From contig LUZT01000004.1 in assembly GCA_001602925.1 (NCBI GenBank), positions 124,001-188,000 on the forward strand: a stretch of DNA of 64,000 nucleotides, given 5' to 3'. A program made the translations under genes and the position numbers. Under the pieces are notes generated by a model. The model was not told where the DNA came from and did not search any database. It worked only from the letters and a program-made list of their open reading frames with translations. This document shows positions 19,971 through 28,544 of the stretch, one piece after another. The DNA comes from Chlorobiales bacterium Clorobi_01. GTDB lineage: Bacteria; Bacteroidota; Chlorobiia; Chlorobiales; Chlorobiaceae. Position 1 is the first letter of the stretch. Each line of letters begins with the position of its first letter.

Positions 19971-20291
19971 GTAAACCTTGATTTCTCGATGTTTCGTAAC
20001 TGTTCCGGCGGCACAAGGCGCACTTTCCAATGAGCCATAAAGTACCGAATTTAGCACGCTGAAAAAACAACTGCCGAAAAAAACATGTTTTCCGGTTGAG
20101 CCGCGCTGACAGCCCTTCTCGCCCGGGAAGAGATGGCTGAACGATGGGGATACAGGGGAGCATTGTGAGTTGCCCTTGCGAATTTGATTGGTCAAACAGC
20201 ATTTCCTGATCTGTGTTGAACGGGAGCGTGAAACAGGCTTTTGTTTGCGGTATATTAAAATCAAAAAGATAAGCCTGAATCCAATTTTGCC
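19971..20291. other. 321-nt divergent intergenic region
   Basis: Separates secA (minus) from an exported hypothetical protein (plus), so it must hold both promoters. Apart from an AT-rich TATATTAAAATC stretch at 20250-20261 I see no convincing promoter pair, hairpin or RNA gene. Confidence 0.35.
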
Positions 20292-20756
20292 ATGACAGAC
20301 AAACAAGCTCTTCGTGTGCCGCTTCTGGCTCTTTTTCTGCTGCTGTCAGTTCTGTCCGCAGGCCCGTTGCAGGCACGTTCGGGTCAGGGTATAACCCGAA
20401 ATCTCCATACCCCGTCGCCGGGTAGCGCGGAGCGCCGGGCGATTCTCGATGCCATGCGCTTGAAAATAAAGGAGTTGCATGGTATCGACGTGATATTTGT
20501 CGTGAAGACGATGAATGTCAGCGGGGGATGGGCGTGGGTGCATACCCTACCGCGCTCGGTGGATGGCTTCTTCCGCTACGAGGATTTTTCCGCCCTGTTG
20601 CACAACGACGGTAAGCAGTGGCTGGTTGACGAAATCGCCTGCACCGAGCCTGACAATCCCGATTGCATCGGTAGTCCCGGTTATTTCAGGAAGCTCTCCC
20701 ATCGTTTCCCCTGCGCGCCCTCGTCAATTTTTCCAACAGCAAGCTCCTTGCGCTGA
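20292..20756 (+). CDS. exported protein of unknown function
   Basis: A 154-residue protein with a clear signal peptide (hydrophobic [18 protein letters not shown], cleavage likely after about residue 28). The mature part starts [28 protein letters not shown] and goes on with [23 protein letters not shown]. This pattern (PxPGSxxRxAILDAxR, then GWAWV) recurs in uncharacterised periplasmic proteins of many proteobacteria, as far as I recall. Two cysteines near the C-terminus (in [14 protein letters not shown]) may form a disulfide. No function is assigned. Confidence 0.75.
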   Translation: MTDKQALRVPLLALFLLLSVLSAGPLQARSGQGITRNLHTPSPGSAERRAILDAMRLKIKELHGIDVIFVVKTMNVSGGWAWVHTLPRSVDGFFRYEDFSALLHNDGKQWLVDEIACTEPDNPDCIGSPGYFRKLSHRFPCAPSSIFPTASSLR

Positions 20757-20812
20757 GCGTTATCTTGTCAGTCGATCCGCCTTTTCAGTCAACCAGCATA
20801 AGGGAACCTTCG

Positions 20813-21322
20813 ATGACGCCCAAACAAAACAACCATCCTCTGGCCCTGGCGCTCTTTTCGTTGCTCAGCGCTTTTCTGGTGGGTCATGCCATCTACCACT
20901 ACTTCATCCTGCCCGGAGAGGTTGCCACCCATTTCGGTTTTTCGGGCAACCCGGACGCCTGGGGCCCGAAAACGGCCTTTTTCCTCTGGTACTTCATCAT
21001 TACCGGTCTTTGCATTGTGATGTTCGTTGTGGTGAACCGCCTCCTGAGGCCGGGCCATCTTTCATGGCTGAACATTCCCAACAAGGAGTACTGGCTGGCG
21101 CCGGAACGCATTCACGACACCCTGCATTATGTCAGAAGCGGTATGCTGCTCTTCGGTTCCGGCAACCTGCTGTTCGTGCTCGACTTCATCAACCAGTCCT
21201 TTCAGGTTTCACTCGGAAACGCTTCGAGGCTCGATCATCCCCTGACCACTCTTGCCATGTATCTGTTTTTCTGCGTTTTATGGGTTTCCGCGCTGTACCG
21301 CCGGTTTGGCAAGAAGACGTGA
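20813..21322 (+). CDS. DUF1648-type membrane protein
   Basis: A 169-residue integral membrane protein with four predicted membrane segments (near residues 8-28, 47-68, 101-125 and 137-158). The segment LPGEVATHFGFSGNPDAWGPKT matches the DUF1648 signature found in SdpI-like membrane proteins, some of which confer immunity to peptide toxins. The ATG at 20813 places the first hydrophobic stretch at the N-terminus; an earlier in-frame start adds 16 unconvincing residues. Role here unknown; no toxin gene is next to it. Confidence 0.75.
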   Translation: MTPKQNNHPLALALFSLLSAFLVGHAIYHYFILPGEVATHFGFSGNPDAWGPKTAFFLWYFIITGLCIVMFVVVNRLLRPGHLSWLNIPNKEYWLAPERIHDTLHYVRSGMLLFGSGNLLFVLDFINQSFQVSLGNASRLDHPLTTLAMYLFFCVLWVSALYRRFGKKT

Positions 21323-21621
21323 GCCCGGAGACGTTGCCGATCACGGAAACGGCCGGGAAGAGATGCCGCAAGGCTTGTTACTGCGGCTCAATGTCTCGAG
21401 TTTGTTTAATTTTGAGCATGAGTGGCGCGAGTGAATGGAATCGGGTTTATGGCATCTGGTGTCGAATTTACGTAGAGCTACGCACCTTGAACTCCTGAGC
21501 AGTTCACAGTCCAGCGAGTAAAGAGTTTGTGCGCAAGGCGATGTGCTTCCGTTGCCGTACATTATCTCCGGAATGTGAAAAAGCGTGAGGGGAATCGGTT
21601 GTTGAATCGTGAGGGTGATAA

Positions 21622-22281
21622 ATGAACTACAGACTGCTTGTTTTTGATTTCGATGGCACGCTGGCCGACAGCGAAGCAAGTATCATGGGTGCAATGCAGC
21701 TTGTGGCCAAAGATTTCGGGCTTTCGGAAGTTGACTGCGTGAAAGCCAGACAAACTATCGGTTTGCCGTTGCAGCGTACAATTGAAATAGGACTTGGTCT
21801 TGAGGCCGGAGATGCAGCGGCGGCGGTCGAACTCTACCGGAGGTATTACAAGGAGATCGCTTTCGATTCGACTTGCCTTTTTCCGGGAGTCAAAGAGACC
21901 CTGGAACAGTTGAGGCAGAACTACCTGCTTGCGATTGCCTCAAGCAAAAGCCGACAGGGACTTTTGTCCATGATGCGTCAGTTCGGTATTGTCGATCATT
22001 TCTCTTTCATTGCCGGAGCGCAGGATGTTTCGAATGGCAAACCCGCCCCCGATATGGTGCTGCTCGCGTTGCAGCATTTCGGCATTCCAGCGGCACAGTG
22101 TCTGGTTGTGGGCGATACGGTGTACGACATCGAGATGGGGCAGCGGGCGTGTGCCGATACCTGTGCGGTTACTTACGGGAACCATTCGGCCGACGAGCTT
22201 CGCAGGCTCGATCCCACCTTCCTCATCGACTCGTTCGAGTGCATCCTTTCGTGCCTGAATGATGGCGGCGGCTCAGGTTGA
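21622..22281 (+). CDS. HAD-superfamily hydrolase, phosphoglycolate phosphatase-like
   Basis: A 219-residue cytoplasmic phosphatase. The nucleophile motif FDFDGTLADSEASI starts at residue 7, the second motif is IASSKSR (about 95-101), and the acidic third motif is VVGDTVYDIEMGQRA (about 159-173), with a helical cap between. It resembles Gph/PpaX-type enzymes, which clear 2-phosphoglycolate or hydrolyse pyrophosphate, but HAD substrate range is broad. It lies 25 nt before an exonuclease gene on the same strand. Confidence 0.85.
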   Translation: MNYRLLVFDFDGTLADSEASIMGAMQLVAKDFGLSEVDCVKARQTIGLPLQRTIEIGLGLEAGDAAAAVELYRRYYKEIAFDSTCLFPGVKETLEQLRQNYLLAIASSKSRQGLLSMMRQFGIVDHFSFIAGAQDVSNGKPAPDMVLLALQHFGIPAAQCLVVGDTVYDIEMGQRACADTCAVTYGNHSADELRRLDPTFLIDSFECILSCLNDGGGSG

Positions 22282-22305
22282 CTAATCATAATCTGATATT
22301 TTTTT

Positions 22306-22932
22306 ATGCAGCGGAAGTTGGCGGATACGCTGGTAGTGCTGGATTTCGAAACGACTGGATTGTCGCCGGAGCATGGTGACCGGACCATCGAGATCGGCGC
22401 GGTGCTGCTCGAAAACGGAACGATTACCGATCGATTCCAGCGGCTCATGAATCCCGGATTTCGTATCAGCCGGTTCATCGAAGGGTACACTGGTATTACC
22501 AACGAGATGCTCAAAGGTGAGCCTCGTTGCGAAGAGGTGATGGCCGATTTTTCGGAGTTTATCGCCGGGCACAATATCGTGGCGCACAATGCGTCATTTG
22601 ACCGGCGTTTTCTTGACGCCGAGCTGAAACGGCTGAACCAGGCCTACGAGGGGGAGTGCTGCTGCTCACTCCTTCTATCGCGGCGAATTTATCAGGAGGC
22701 TCCGAATCACAAGTTACAGACGCTTGTTTCTTATGCTGCTCTTCCGCAAACCGGTCGTTTTCACCGTGCACAGGCCGATGCCGAGATGACAGCATCCTTG
22801 TGGATGTCGATGATCGACCGCATTCGCCGGCAATATGGTCTCTCTACAATATTCTTCGACCAGTTGAGTGAACTCTCGAAAATCGACAGGCTTTATGCCC
22901 ACCGATATCTTTCTGGCTTGGCGGAGGAGTGA
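22306..22932 (+). CDS. DnaQ-family 3'-5' exonuclease
   Basis: A 208-residue DEDDh exonuclease. ExoI is [22 protein letters not shown] (from residue 8), ExoII is [17 protein letters not shown] (about 87-103), and the ExoIII region is [14 protein letters not shown] (about 150-163) with the catalytic His and Asp. It is shorter than, and lacks the C-terminal region of, many replicative epsilon subunits, so it may be a polymerase proofreading subunit or a stand-alone repair exonuclease. Same strand as the HAD hydrolase, 25 nt downstream. Confidence 0.88.
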   Translation: MQRKLADTLVVLDFETTGLSPEHGDRTIEIGAVLLENGTITDRFQRLMNPGFRISRFIEGYTGITNEMLKGEPRCEEVMADFSEFIAGHNIVAHNASFDRRFLDAELKRLNQAYEGECCCSLLLSRRIYQEAPNHKLQTLVSYAALPQTGRFHRAQADAEMTASLWMSMIDRIRRQYGLSTIFFDQLSELSKIDRLYAHRYLSGLAEE

Positions 22933-23016
22933 GCGGAGGCTGGTATTGATACGTGTTTCTTGGTACCCAGAACCGTATATTTTTTCTTTAGGCGGTAACC
23001 TGAAGCCGATTGATCT

Positions 23017-24216
23017 ATGCAGCGCTATGATGTGGTGATTTCCGGCGCCGGGCTTGCCGGTTGTTCGGCGGCTTTGTCTCTGGCCCGGCAAGGTTTGCGT
23101 GTGGCCTTGCTCGACAAGGCGTGCTTCCCGAGAGAGAAGATTTGCGGAGACGGCGTGACCGCCGCTTCGACCGAGCTGCTCGAAGAGATGGGCGTGCTGG
23201 AGATGCTCCGTCAGCGGCCCGGCAGCCTGACGGAGTTCAGGGGCGCGACCTTTGTTTCGCCCGGCGGTACGGTAGTGCAGGGCAGGATTTTGCGGAATGG
23301 CCATCTGAGCGGCAGCTCTTACGTCATTCCGAGAATGGTGCTTGACGACTCCCTCGTTTCTCGCGTCAAAGAGCACTCTTCGATCACTTTTCTCGACAAG
23401 ACAACCGTTACCGGTCTCGTCATGGATGGCGACCGGGCACGGGGTGTTGCTACCTCAGCCGGAGAGTTTTGCGGAAGAATCATCATCGCTGCTGACGGGG
23501 CCTATTCGCCGATAGCCAAACAGCTCGATCTGTGGAACCGCGACAAACGTCAGCAGGGATTCGCCATGCGGGCGTGGTTTTCGGGGGTCGAAGGGCTGGG
23601 CGATTCAATCGAGCTGTGTTACGACAAGGCGATGCTCCCGGGTTATGGCTGGATCTTTCCCGCCGGTGGGCAGCGAGCCAACGTCGGGGTGTTTCTTTTG
23701 CCGCGCTTCACCGATCAGCGAAGCACGAAGCGCTTGTTCGAGAGCTTCGTCAAGGAAAACGCATTTGCGGCGGCGAGGCTGAAGAACGCCGTCATGGAGC
23801 CGGGCTCGCTCAAAAGCTGGCCGCTGCCGTTCGGCTCCTTCGCGGGCCGGCGGGGCCGGGGCAACGTGCTGCTCGTCGGCGATGCCGGAAGCTTCATCGA
23901 TCCGCTGACGGGCGAAGGCATCTACTACGCGCTGAAAACCGGACGCTACGCCGCCGAAGCGGTCGCCAACGCGCTCGAACGCAATGACGAATCTGCGGCG
24001 CTGACTCGCTACGAGCAGCTCTGGCGAGGCGAGTTTTCAGGCCGGGTCTATTTCCCCGGTTACGCATTTCAGCATTTCATGAACAACCGCTGGTTCGTGG
24101 AAACCTTCATGCGCTACACCGCCAAAAAACAACATCGCGCCGATCTCCTCGCCGACGTCGTCGCGCATAACCGCAAACGCCGAGACCTCTTCAAATTGCT
24201 GAATCCGTTTTATTGA
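23017..24216 (+). CDS. geranylgeranyl-reductase-family FAD oxidoreductase
   Basis: A 399-residue flavoprotein. The Rossmann FAD motif VVISGAGLAGCSAALSLARQG (residues 6-26) is followed by ACFPREKICGDGVT, the signature of the geranylgeranyl reductase family, and later by NVLLVGDAGSFIDPLTGEGIYYALKTG. Members reduce the isoprenoid tail of bacteriochlorophyll (BchP), menaquinone (MenJ) or archaeal lipids. In a phototroph both tail types are plausible. No pigment or quinone genes are adjacent, so the substrate is left open. The gene stands alone. Confidence 0.85.
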   Translation: MQRYDVVISGAGLAGCSAALSLARQGLRVALLDKACFPREKICGDGVTAASTELLEEMGVLEMLRQRPGSLTEFRGATFVSPGGTVVQGRILRNGHLSGSSYVIPRMVLDDSLVSRVKEHSSITFLDKTTVTGLVMDGDRARGVATSAGEFCGRIIIAADGAYSPIAKQLDLWNRDKRQQGFAMRAWFSGVEGLGDSIELCYDKAMLPGYGWIFPAGGQRANVGVFLLPRFTDQRSTKRLFESFVKENAFAAARLKNAVMEPGSLKSWPLPFGSFAGRRGRGNVLLVGDAGSFIDPLTGEGIYYALKTGRYAAEAVANALERNDESAALTRYEQLWRGEFSGRVYFPGYAFQHFMNNRWFVETFMRYTAKKQHRADLLADVVAHNRKRRDLFKLLNPFY

Positions 24217-24366
24217 GGTTGGGGAGTAGGCCGGTAGCTTTTGTCATTGCAGGGCGCGTAGTGACGAGTTAATTCGGATATTCCGGTTCTGATAGAAGGC
24301 GGTTCGCATCTTTGTAACCTATTTGAATCAGAACGACCCTATAATCTTTCGATGTGAGGATTCTGA

Positions 24367-25014
24367 ATGAAACCAACACTATCAGATCATGATCGCCGTC
24401 GCCTGGATGCGCGTGTCGCCGAGGCTGAAAAACGCACTGGAATCCAGATCGTTCTGAGCGTTATCCGGCGCAGCGACTCGTATGCGGAACTGCCATGGAA
24501 AGCTTTTGCTCTTGGCGCATCTGCTGCCGGATTGATTCTTTTTTTGCTGTATGGGTCGTCCTTCGACTGGTATCCAGATGTGACCCCGCTATTGATGGTA
24601 ACAGGCATACTGGCATCCGGAGCCGCATTTGCACTATTGGGCATCACGATACCGCGATTTGCGAAATTTTTCTTACCAGACTCTCGTGCTGAAGTCGAAG
24701 TTCGGCAGTATGCAAAAACACTGTTTCTGGATCGCGAGCTGTTTGCCACTCAAGGAAGAAGGGGGATTCTGCTACTGGTCAGTTTGTTCGAACATCGGGT
24801 TGTGATTCTGCCGGACAAGTGGCTGGCACAGCGTCTGACGGAGGAGCATGTCAGGAATATGATCGCGGCGATGACCCCGTTGCTGAAACGCAAACAGGTC
24901 ACCCAGGCGTTCGATGCGGGCCTGGACTATCTGTCGGGCGTACTGACAACTGCCTCGCCGGAAATCCATGGCGACGAACTGCCCAACGCCATTATCGAGG
25001 AGGAGGGAATATGA
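24367..25014 (+). CDS. TPM-domain membrane protein
   Basis: A 215-residue protein whose cytosolic start (LDARVAEAEKRTGIQIVLSVI) and end (RRGILLLVSLFEHRVVILPD, then AMTPLLKRKQVTQAFDAGLDYL) belong to a TPM domain split by two membrane helices (about residues 45-62 and 72-95). It overlaps the next TPM gene by 4 nt (ATGA), so the two are translationally coupled. TPM proteins are often beside lemA; no lemA is present here. Function not established; some TPM proteins assist membrane protein quality control. Confidence 0.8.
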   Translation: MKPTLSDHDRRRLDARVAEAEKRTGIQIVLSVIRRSDSYAELPWKAFALGASAAGLILFLLYGSSFDWYPDVTPLLMVTGILASGAAFALLGITIPRFAKFFLPDSRAEVEVRQYAKTLFLDRELFATQGRRGILLLVSLFEHRVVILPDKWLAQRLTEEHVRNMIAAMTPLLKRKQVTQAFDAGLDYLSGVLTTASPEIHGDELPNAIIEEEGI

Positions 25015-25958
25015 AGCAGCGAGTGATCTTTCTGTTACTCCCGATCGTGCTGTTTTTCAACGCGGCACTTTTTGGCGCGGAGGTGCCGTACCTGACCGGG
25101 AGGGTCACGGACAACGCGCAGCTTCTTTCCCCTGAGGTGAAGCGCTCATTGTCGGAGAGTCTGAAGGAACATGAACAGCGCACCGGCAACCAGATCGCTG
25201 TCCTGACGATTCCCACACTCGACGGGGAGAGCATCGAAGATTACGCGGTCAGGGTTTTCGAAACATGGAAGCTTGGCCAGAAAGAGAAGGATAACGGCGT
25301 CTTGATCGTCGTGGTGCCCAACGACCGGCGGATGCGCATCGAAGTCGGGTATGGCCTTGAGGGAACGCTCACCGATGCTCTGGCGGGGCGGATTATTCAA
25401 AACGTGATGACCCCGAAATTCAAGAACGGAGACTTCAATGGCGGGATCGTCGATGGCGCCAAGGCCGTGATGGATGTTCTCGATGGCGAAGCCTTGCCGG
25501 AGACAAACGTCAATGCTGCATCGAAGAAAACGTCGGGATTTTTTCAGATAGAGGGGCCGGAGCTTTCGATTACGGAGCGTATTCTCATGGGCGCGTTCAT
25601 TTTCGGAATCATCGGATTGTTCACGGCAATCGGAATCCTGACGCCGGGTTTCGGGTGGTTTTTATACTTTTTTCTGATACCGTTCTGGGCGATGTTTCCT
25701 GTCGTTGTCCTGGGGTCTGGTGGCGCATTTTATTGTTTGATCACCTATCTGATCGGGTTCCCGTTAATAAAGCTTTTTATACGACAGACTGACTGGTATC
25801 AAAAGGCTCAAAAAGATTTGCGCACGAAAGGTCAGGCTTCAATCGGCGGCATATCGATCAGTTCCGGAGGTTCCGGTTCGTCGTGGTCGTCAGGCGGATC
25901 AAGCTTTTCGGGTGGAGGCGGATCATCGGGTGGCGGTGGCGCGTCCGGTAGCTGGTAG
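25011..25958 (+). CDS. YgcG-type TPM-domain exported membrane protein
   Basis: A 315-residue protein with a signal peptide (MKQRVIFLLLPIVLFFNAALFGA), a TPM domain (about 25-155, with GNQIAVLTIPTLDGESIEDYA and DNGVLIVVVPNDRRMRIEVGYGLEG), two membrane segments (about 195-245), and a flexible Gly/Ser-rich tail ending in GGGASGSW. This layout is characteristic of the YgcG family. The ATG at 25011 overlaps the stop of the preceding TPM gene. Exact activity unknown; some TPM domains show phosphatase activity. Confidence 0.85.
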   Translation: MKQRVIFLLLPIVLFFNAALFGAEVPYLTGRVTDNAQLLSPEVKRSLSESLKEHEQRTGNQIAVLTIPTLDGESIEDYAVRVFETWKLGQKEKDNGVLIVVVPNDRRMRIEVGYGLEGTLTDALAGRIIQNVMTPKFKNGDFNGGIVDGAKAVMDVLDGEALPETNVNAASKKTSGFFQIEGPELSITERILMGAFIFGIIGLFTAIGILTPGFGWFLYFFLIPFWAMFPVVVLGSGGAFYCLITYLIGFPLIKLFIRQTDWYQKAQKDLRTKGQASIGGISISSGGSGSSWSSGGSSFSGGGGSSGGGGASGSW

Positions 25959-26008
25959 GGTGAAAATAGATTTCTGTTGTTTTGATAAAATCGGGTGTTT
26001 GTTTCCGT

Positions 26009-26110
26009 TTACAACTTTCCCACCACAAACCCGCATCTCGCCTCGGCCGTGAGTTTTGGCATGTCGATATGGCCGTAGCCGAGAGAGTCGCAGGCTTTGG
26101 GGTGGCGAAA
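26009..26110 (-). pseudogene. remnant of the C-terminus of an AAA ATPase like that at 30620
   Basis: Read on the minus strand, this stretch translates to ACDSLGYGHIDMPKLTAEAR followed by CGFVVGKL and a stop. It aligns with the end of the intact ATPase at 30620-31213 (VYESLGYELIEVPRMPVEAR then CEFVLGRL). Upstream of the matching part the frame is not recognisable. The P-loop half is missing, so this is a gene relic, possibly of an older duplicate. Two copies flanking the carboxylase operon point to a past rearrangement. Confidence 0.6.
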
Positions 26111-26194
26111 TAACGCGCTTCAGCTTCCGAGAGACTTTAAGGAAGTGAGCTTACAGGGGACTTGGGCTGCTACACCAGATGAATTCCAATAGCT

Positions 26195-26236
26195 TATCAG
26201 ATATCATATCATTATATCTATCAGATATCATTATAT
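26195..26236. repeat. short tandem repeat TATCAGATATCAT(ATC)ATTATAT
   Basis: Two copies, 26195-26217 and 26219-26236, differing by a 3-nt insertion, each containing a GATATC palindrome. Possible operator or slipped duplication near the end of the carboxylase operon; no bound protein can be named. Confidence 0.5.
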
Positions 26237-26318
26237 CGTCGTGAATGTGAGGCTATCTTCCGGCGACCCTCAACGCTTTCAGCCCCGGAGCTCCATCCGC
26301 GCCGGGGCTTATTCATCT

Positions 26319-26717
26319 TTACTCGAATTCTATCAGCGCCTGACCGCTTTTGACGGCTTCGCCGGGGGTGGCCAGGATGGCTTTGACGGTTCCGGCGGTG
26401 TGGGCGGTGATGTTGGTTTCCATCTTCATCGCTTCGAGCACCACGAGCAGGTCGTTGACCTGTAACTTCTGGCCAACCTGCACGTTGACGCGATTCACGA
26501 TGCCGGCTATCGGGCTGCGGCACACCTTTTCATCCGGCAGGTTGTCCGCCTGTGGTTTTGCGGGCTGGGGCCGGGCGGCGGGCGGCGGCTCGGGGTTCCG
26601 GGACTGGATGGTTGAGACTGGCTGCGGGAACGACCCCTGCGTACGCACCTCTTCTCCCTCGATCACCTCGACATCAACCACATATTTTTTCCCATCTATG
26701 GTCAGAGTTAACTGCAC
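26319..26717 (-). CDS. biotin carboxyl carrier subunit (1.3S-like)
   Basis: A 132-residue biotinyl carrier protein. The N-terminal strand region, a flexible Pro/Ala-rich linker (about 30-62, rich in PEPPPAARPQPAKP), and a biotinyl domain with the attachment lysine K98 in LEAMKMETN are the layout of the 1.3S subunit of transcarboxylase and of decarboxylase gamma subunits. It carries CO2 between the 5S-like and 12S-like subunits encoded upstream in the same operon. Last gene of the four. Confidence 0.92.
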   Translation of the reverse strand: MQLTLTIDGKKYVVDVEVIEGEEVRTQGSFPQPVSTIQSRNPEPPPAARPQPAKPQADNLPDEKVCRSPIAGIVNRVNVQVGQKLQVNDLLVVLEAMKMETNITAHTAGTVKAILATPGEAVKSGQALIEFE

Positions 26718-26729
26718 GACTTCGATTCC

Positions 26730-26948
26730 TTATTGTTTTATGCTGAAAGTGTGGGAGGACTGGATCGAAACCCTGCCCATCTGCGACCACGAACTCTGCC
26801 CCTGTTCGCTGATGAAACGGGCACGCCGGATGCGCACGTTCTTGCCGAGGTAGGCCGCTATCGAGGCCGACATGATCATGAGCAGCTCCGGAGTGATCTC
26901 CTGCTGTTCCACCTCGCGTATGGTTTCTTTTGTTTCCTGTTCGTTCAT
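26730..26948 (-). CDS. small OadG/MmdE-like accessory subunit
   Basis: A 72-residue protein between the 12S-like and biotin-subunit genes. The pattern ELLMIMSASIAAYLGKNVRIRRARF is the short conserved segment found in small subunits (or linkers) of acyl-CoA carboxylases and decarboxylases. Unlike OadG, it has no N-terminal membrane helix, so a soluble complex is suggested. Separated by 12 nt from the biotin gene and 20 nt from the 12S gene. Family assignment is by pattern and position. Confidence 0.72.
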   Translation of the reverse strand: MNEQETKETIREVEQQEITPELLMIMSASIAAYLGKNVRIRRARFISEQGQSSWSQMGRVSIQSSHTFSIKQ

Positions 26949-26968
26949 GATTCAGGTTCGTTTCAGGT

Positions 26969-28531
26969 TTACAGGGGAATCAGGCCATGCTTTTTCTGCG
27001 GTCTGAACTCCCGTTTTGAGTGCAGAATGTCGAGCGACATGGCCAGATAGCGCCGGGTTTCGGCGGGTTCGATCACGTCATCGACCTTCATGGATGCGGC
27101 GGCGGCGTAGGGCGTGGAGAATGACTCCTTGTACTCCGCGATCAGCTCCTGCCGTTTGGTCGCCGGGTCGTCAGCCTTGCGAATCTCGTTGCGGAAAATC
27201 ACATCGACCGCCCCTTCGGCGCCCATCACCGCGATCTCGGCGGTGGGCCACGAGATTACGCGGTCGGCGTCGAGATCCTTGCTGCACATGGCCAGGTACG
27301 CGCCGCCGTAGGCCTTGCGCATCACCACGGTGATTTTCGGTACGGTGGCCGCCGAGTAGGCGAAGAGCATTTTCGCGCCGTGGCGGATGATGCCGCCGTA
27401 CTCCTGCTCCACGCCTGGCAGGAATCCTGGCACGTCCACCAGCGTCACGAGCGGAATGTTGAAGGCGTTGCAGAAGCGGATGAATCGCGCCGCCTTGTCG
27501 GAGGCGTCGATGTCGAGCACGCCCGCCATCACCGCCGGCTGGTTGGCTACGATGCCGACCGAGCGTCCCTGGATGCGGGCGAAGCCGATCACAATGTTCC
27601 GGGCAAAGTGCTCCTGAACCTCCATGAAGTCCGCCCGATCCACGAGCCGCGCGATCACGTCGCGTACATCGTAGCTCTGCCGCGAATCAACCGGGATGAT
27701 CGTGTTCAGGTACTTGTCCGGCAGAATGATCTCCTCGGCTTCGAGCTGTGGCGGGTCTTCGAGGTTGTTCGACGGCAGGAAGGAGAGCAGGCGGCGGCAG
27801 ATAGCCATTGCGTCTCGGTCATCCTCAGCCACGAAGTGCACCACGCCGGAAATGTTCATCTGCGCTGCCGGGCCGCCGATCTGTTCGGCAGTCACCTCTT
27901 CGCCGGTCACGGCCTTGATGACCGAAGGGCCGGTGATGAACATGCAGGCCGATTTCGTCTGGATGATGAAGTCCGTCAGCGCCGGGCTGTAGGCCGCGCC
28001 ACCCGCGCATGGCCCGCAGATGAGCGAAATCTGCGGTACCACGCCCGAGAGCATGACGTTGTTGTAGAACACCTGTCCGTAACCGGAGAGGCTTTCGATT
28101 CCCTCCTGGATGCGCGCGCCGCCGGAGTCGTTGACGACAATGAAGGGCGAGCCGGTTTTCAGCGAAGCCTGCATCATCTGCACGATCTTCCGGCAGTGCA
28201 CCTCGCCCGCCGAGCCGCCGCCGACGGTGAAATCCTGACACGCCAAATGCACGAGGCGGCCATCGATGCTGCCCGCACCGGTCACCACGCCATCGGCGGG
28301 CATGGGTTTGCCCTGCATCCCGAAGTTGGTGCAACGGTGCTCCGCAAAGAGACCACTCTCCAGAAAGCTGTCCTGATCGACCAGCACAGCGATCCTCTCG
28401 CGAGCCGTCAGGCTTCCGCCAGCGTGCTGTTTGTCGATGCGCTCCTGACCGCCGCCGAGCTGAATCCGCTCCCGCTTCCGGTTCAGTTCCTCTATTTTCT
28501 CTTCGATACTCTTGATATGTTCTGGCATCAC
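26969..28531 (-). CDS. acyl-CoA carboxyltransferase subunit (12S/MmdA/PccB type)
   Basis: A 520-residue carboxyltransferase that moves CO2 between biotin and an acyl-CoA, most likely propionyl/methylmalonyl-CoA. Family signatures are GGGQERIDKQHAGGSLTARERI near the start, VNDSGGARIQEGIESLSGYG, CGPCAGGAAYSPALTDF and VVMRKAYGGAYLAMCSKDL. The crotonase-fold glycine oxyanion holes are intact. Gene order with a 5S-like and biotin protein favours the 12S subunit of transcarboxylase. A propionyl-CoA carboxylase beta subunit is the main alternative; no biotin carboxylase is in the window. Confidence 0.92.
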   Translation of the reverse strand: MMPEHIKSIEEKIEELNRKRERIQLGGGQERIDKQHAGGSLTARERIAVLVDQDSFLESGLFAEHRCTNFGMQGKPMPADGVVTGAGSIDGRLVHLACQDFTVGGGSAGEVHCRKIVQMMQASLKTGSPFIVVNDSGGARIQEGIESLSGYGQVFYNNVMLSGVVPQISLICGPCAGGAAYSPALTDFIIQTKSACMFITGPSVIKAVTGEEVTAEQIGGPAAQMNISGVVHFVAEDDRDAMAICRRLLSFLPSNNLEDPPQLEAEEIILPDKYLNTIIPVDSRQSYDVRDVIARLVDRADFMEVQEHFARNIVIGFARIQGRSVGIVANQPAVMAGVLDIDASDKAARFIRFCNAFNIPLVTLVDVPGFLPGVEQEYGGIIRHGAKMLFAYSAATVPKITVVMRKAYGGAYLAMCSKDLDADRVISWPTAEIAVMGAEGAVDVIFRNEIRKADDPATKRQELIAEYKESFSTPYAAAASMKVDDVIEPAETRRYLAMSLDILHSKREFRPQKKHGLIPL

Positions 28532-28544
28532 CCGGATGTTATAA

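Larger units (their letters stand above)
25959..26318. other. 360-nt intergenic region with a gene remnant and a direct repeat
   Basis: Between the TPM pair and the biotin-subunit gene. It holds the decayed AAA-ATPase fragment at 26009-26110 and the TATCAGATATCAT repeat at 26195-26236, both listed separately. A hairpin with arms GCCCCGG and CCGGGGC (about 26282-26308) lies just past the convergent biotin gene and may be its terminator. No intact gene is seen. Confidence 0.55.
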
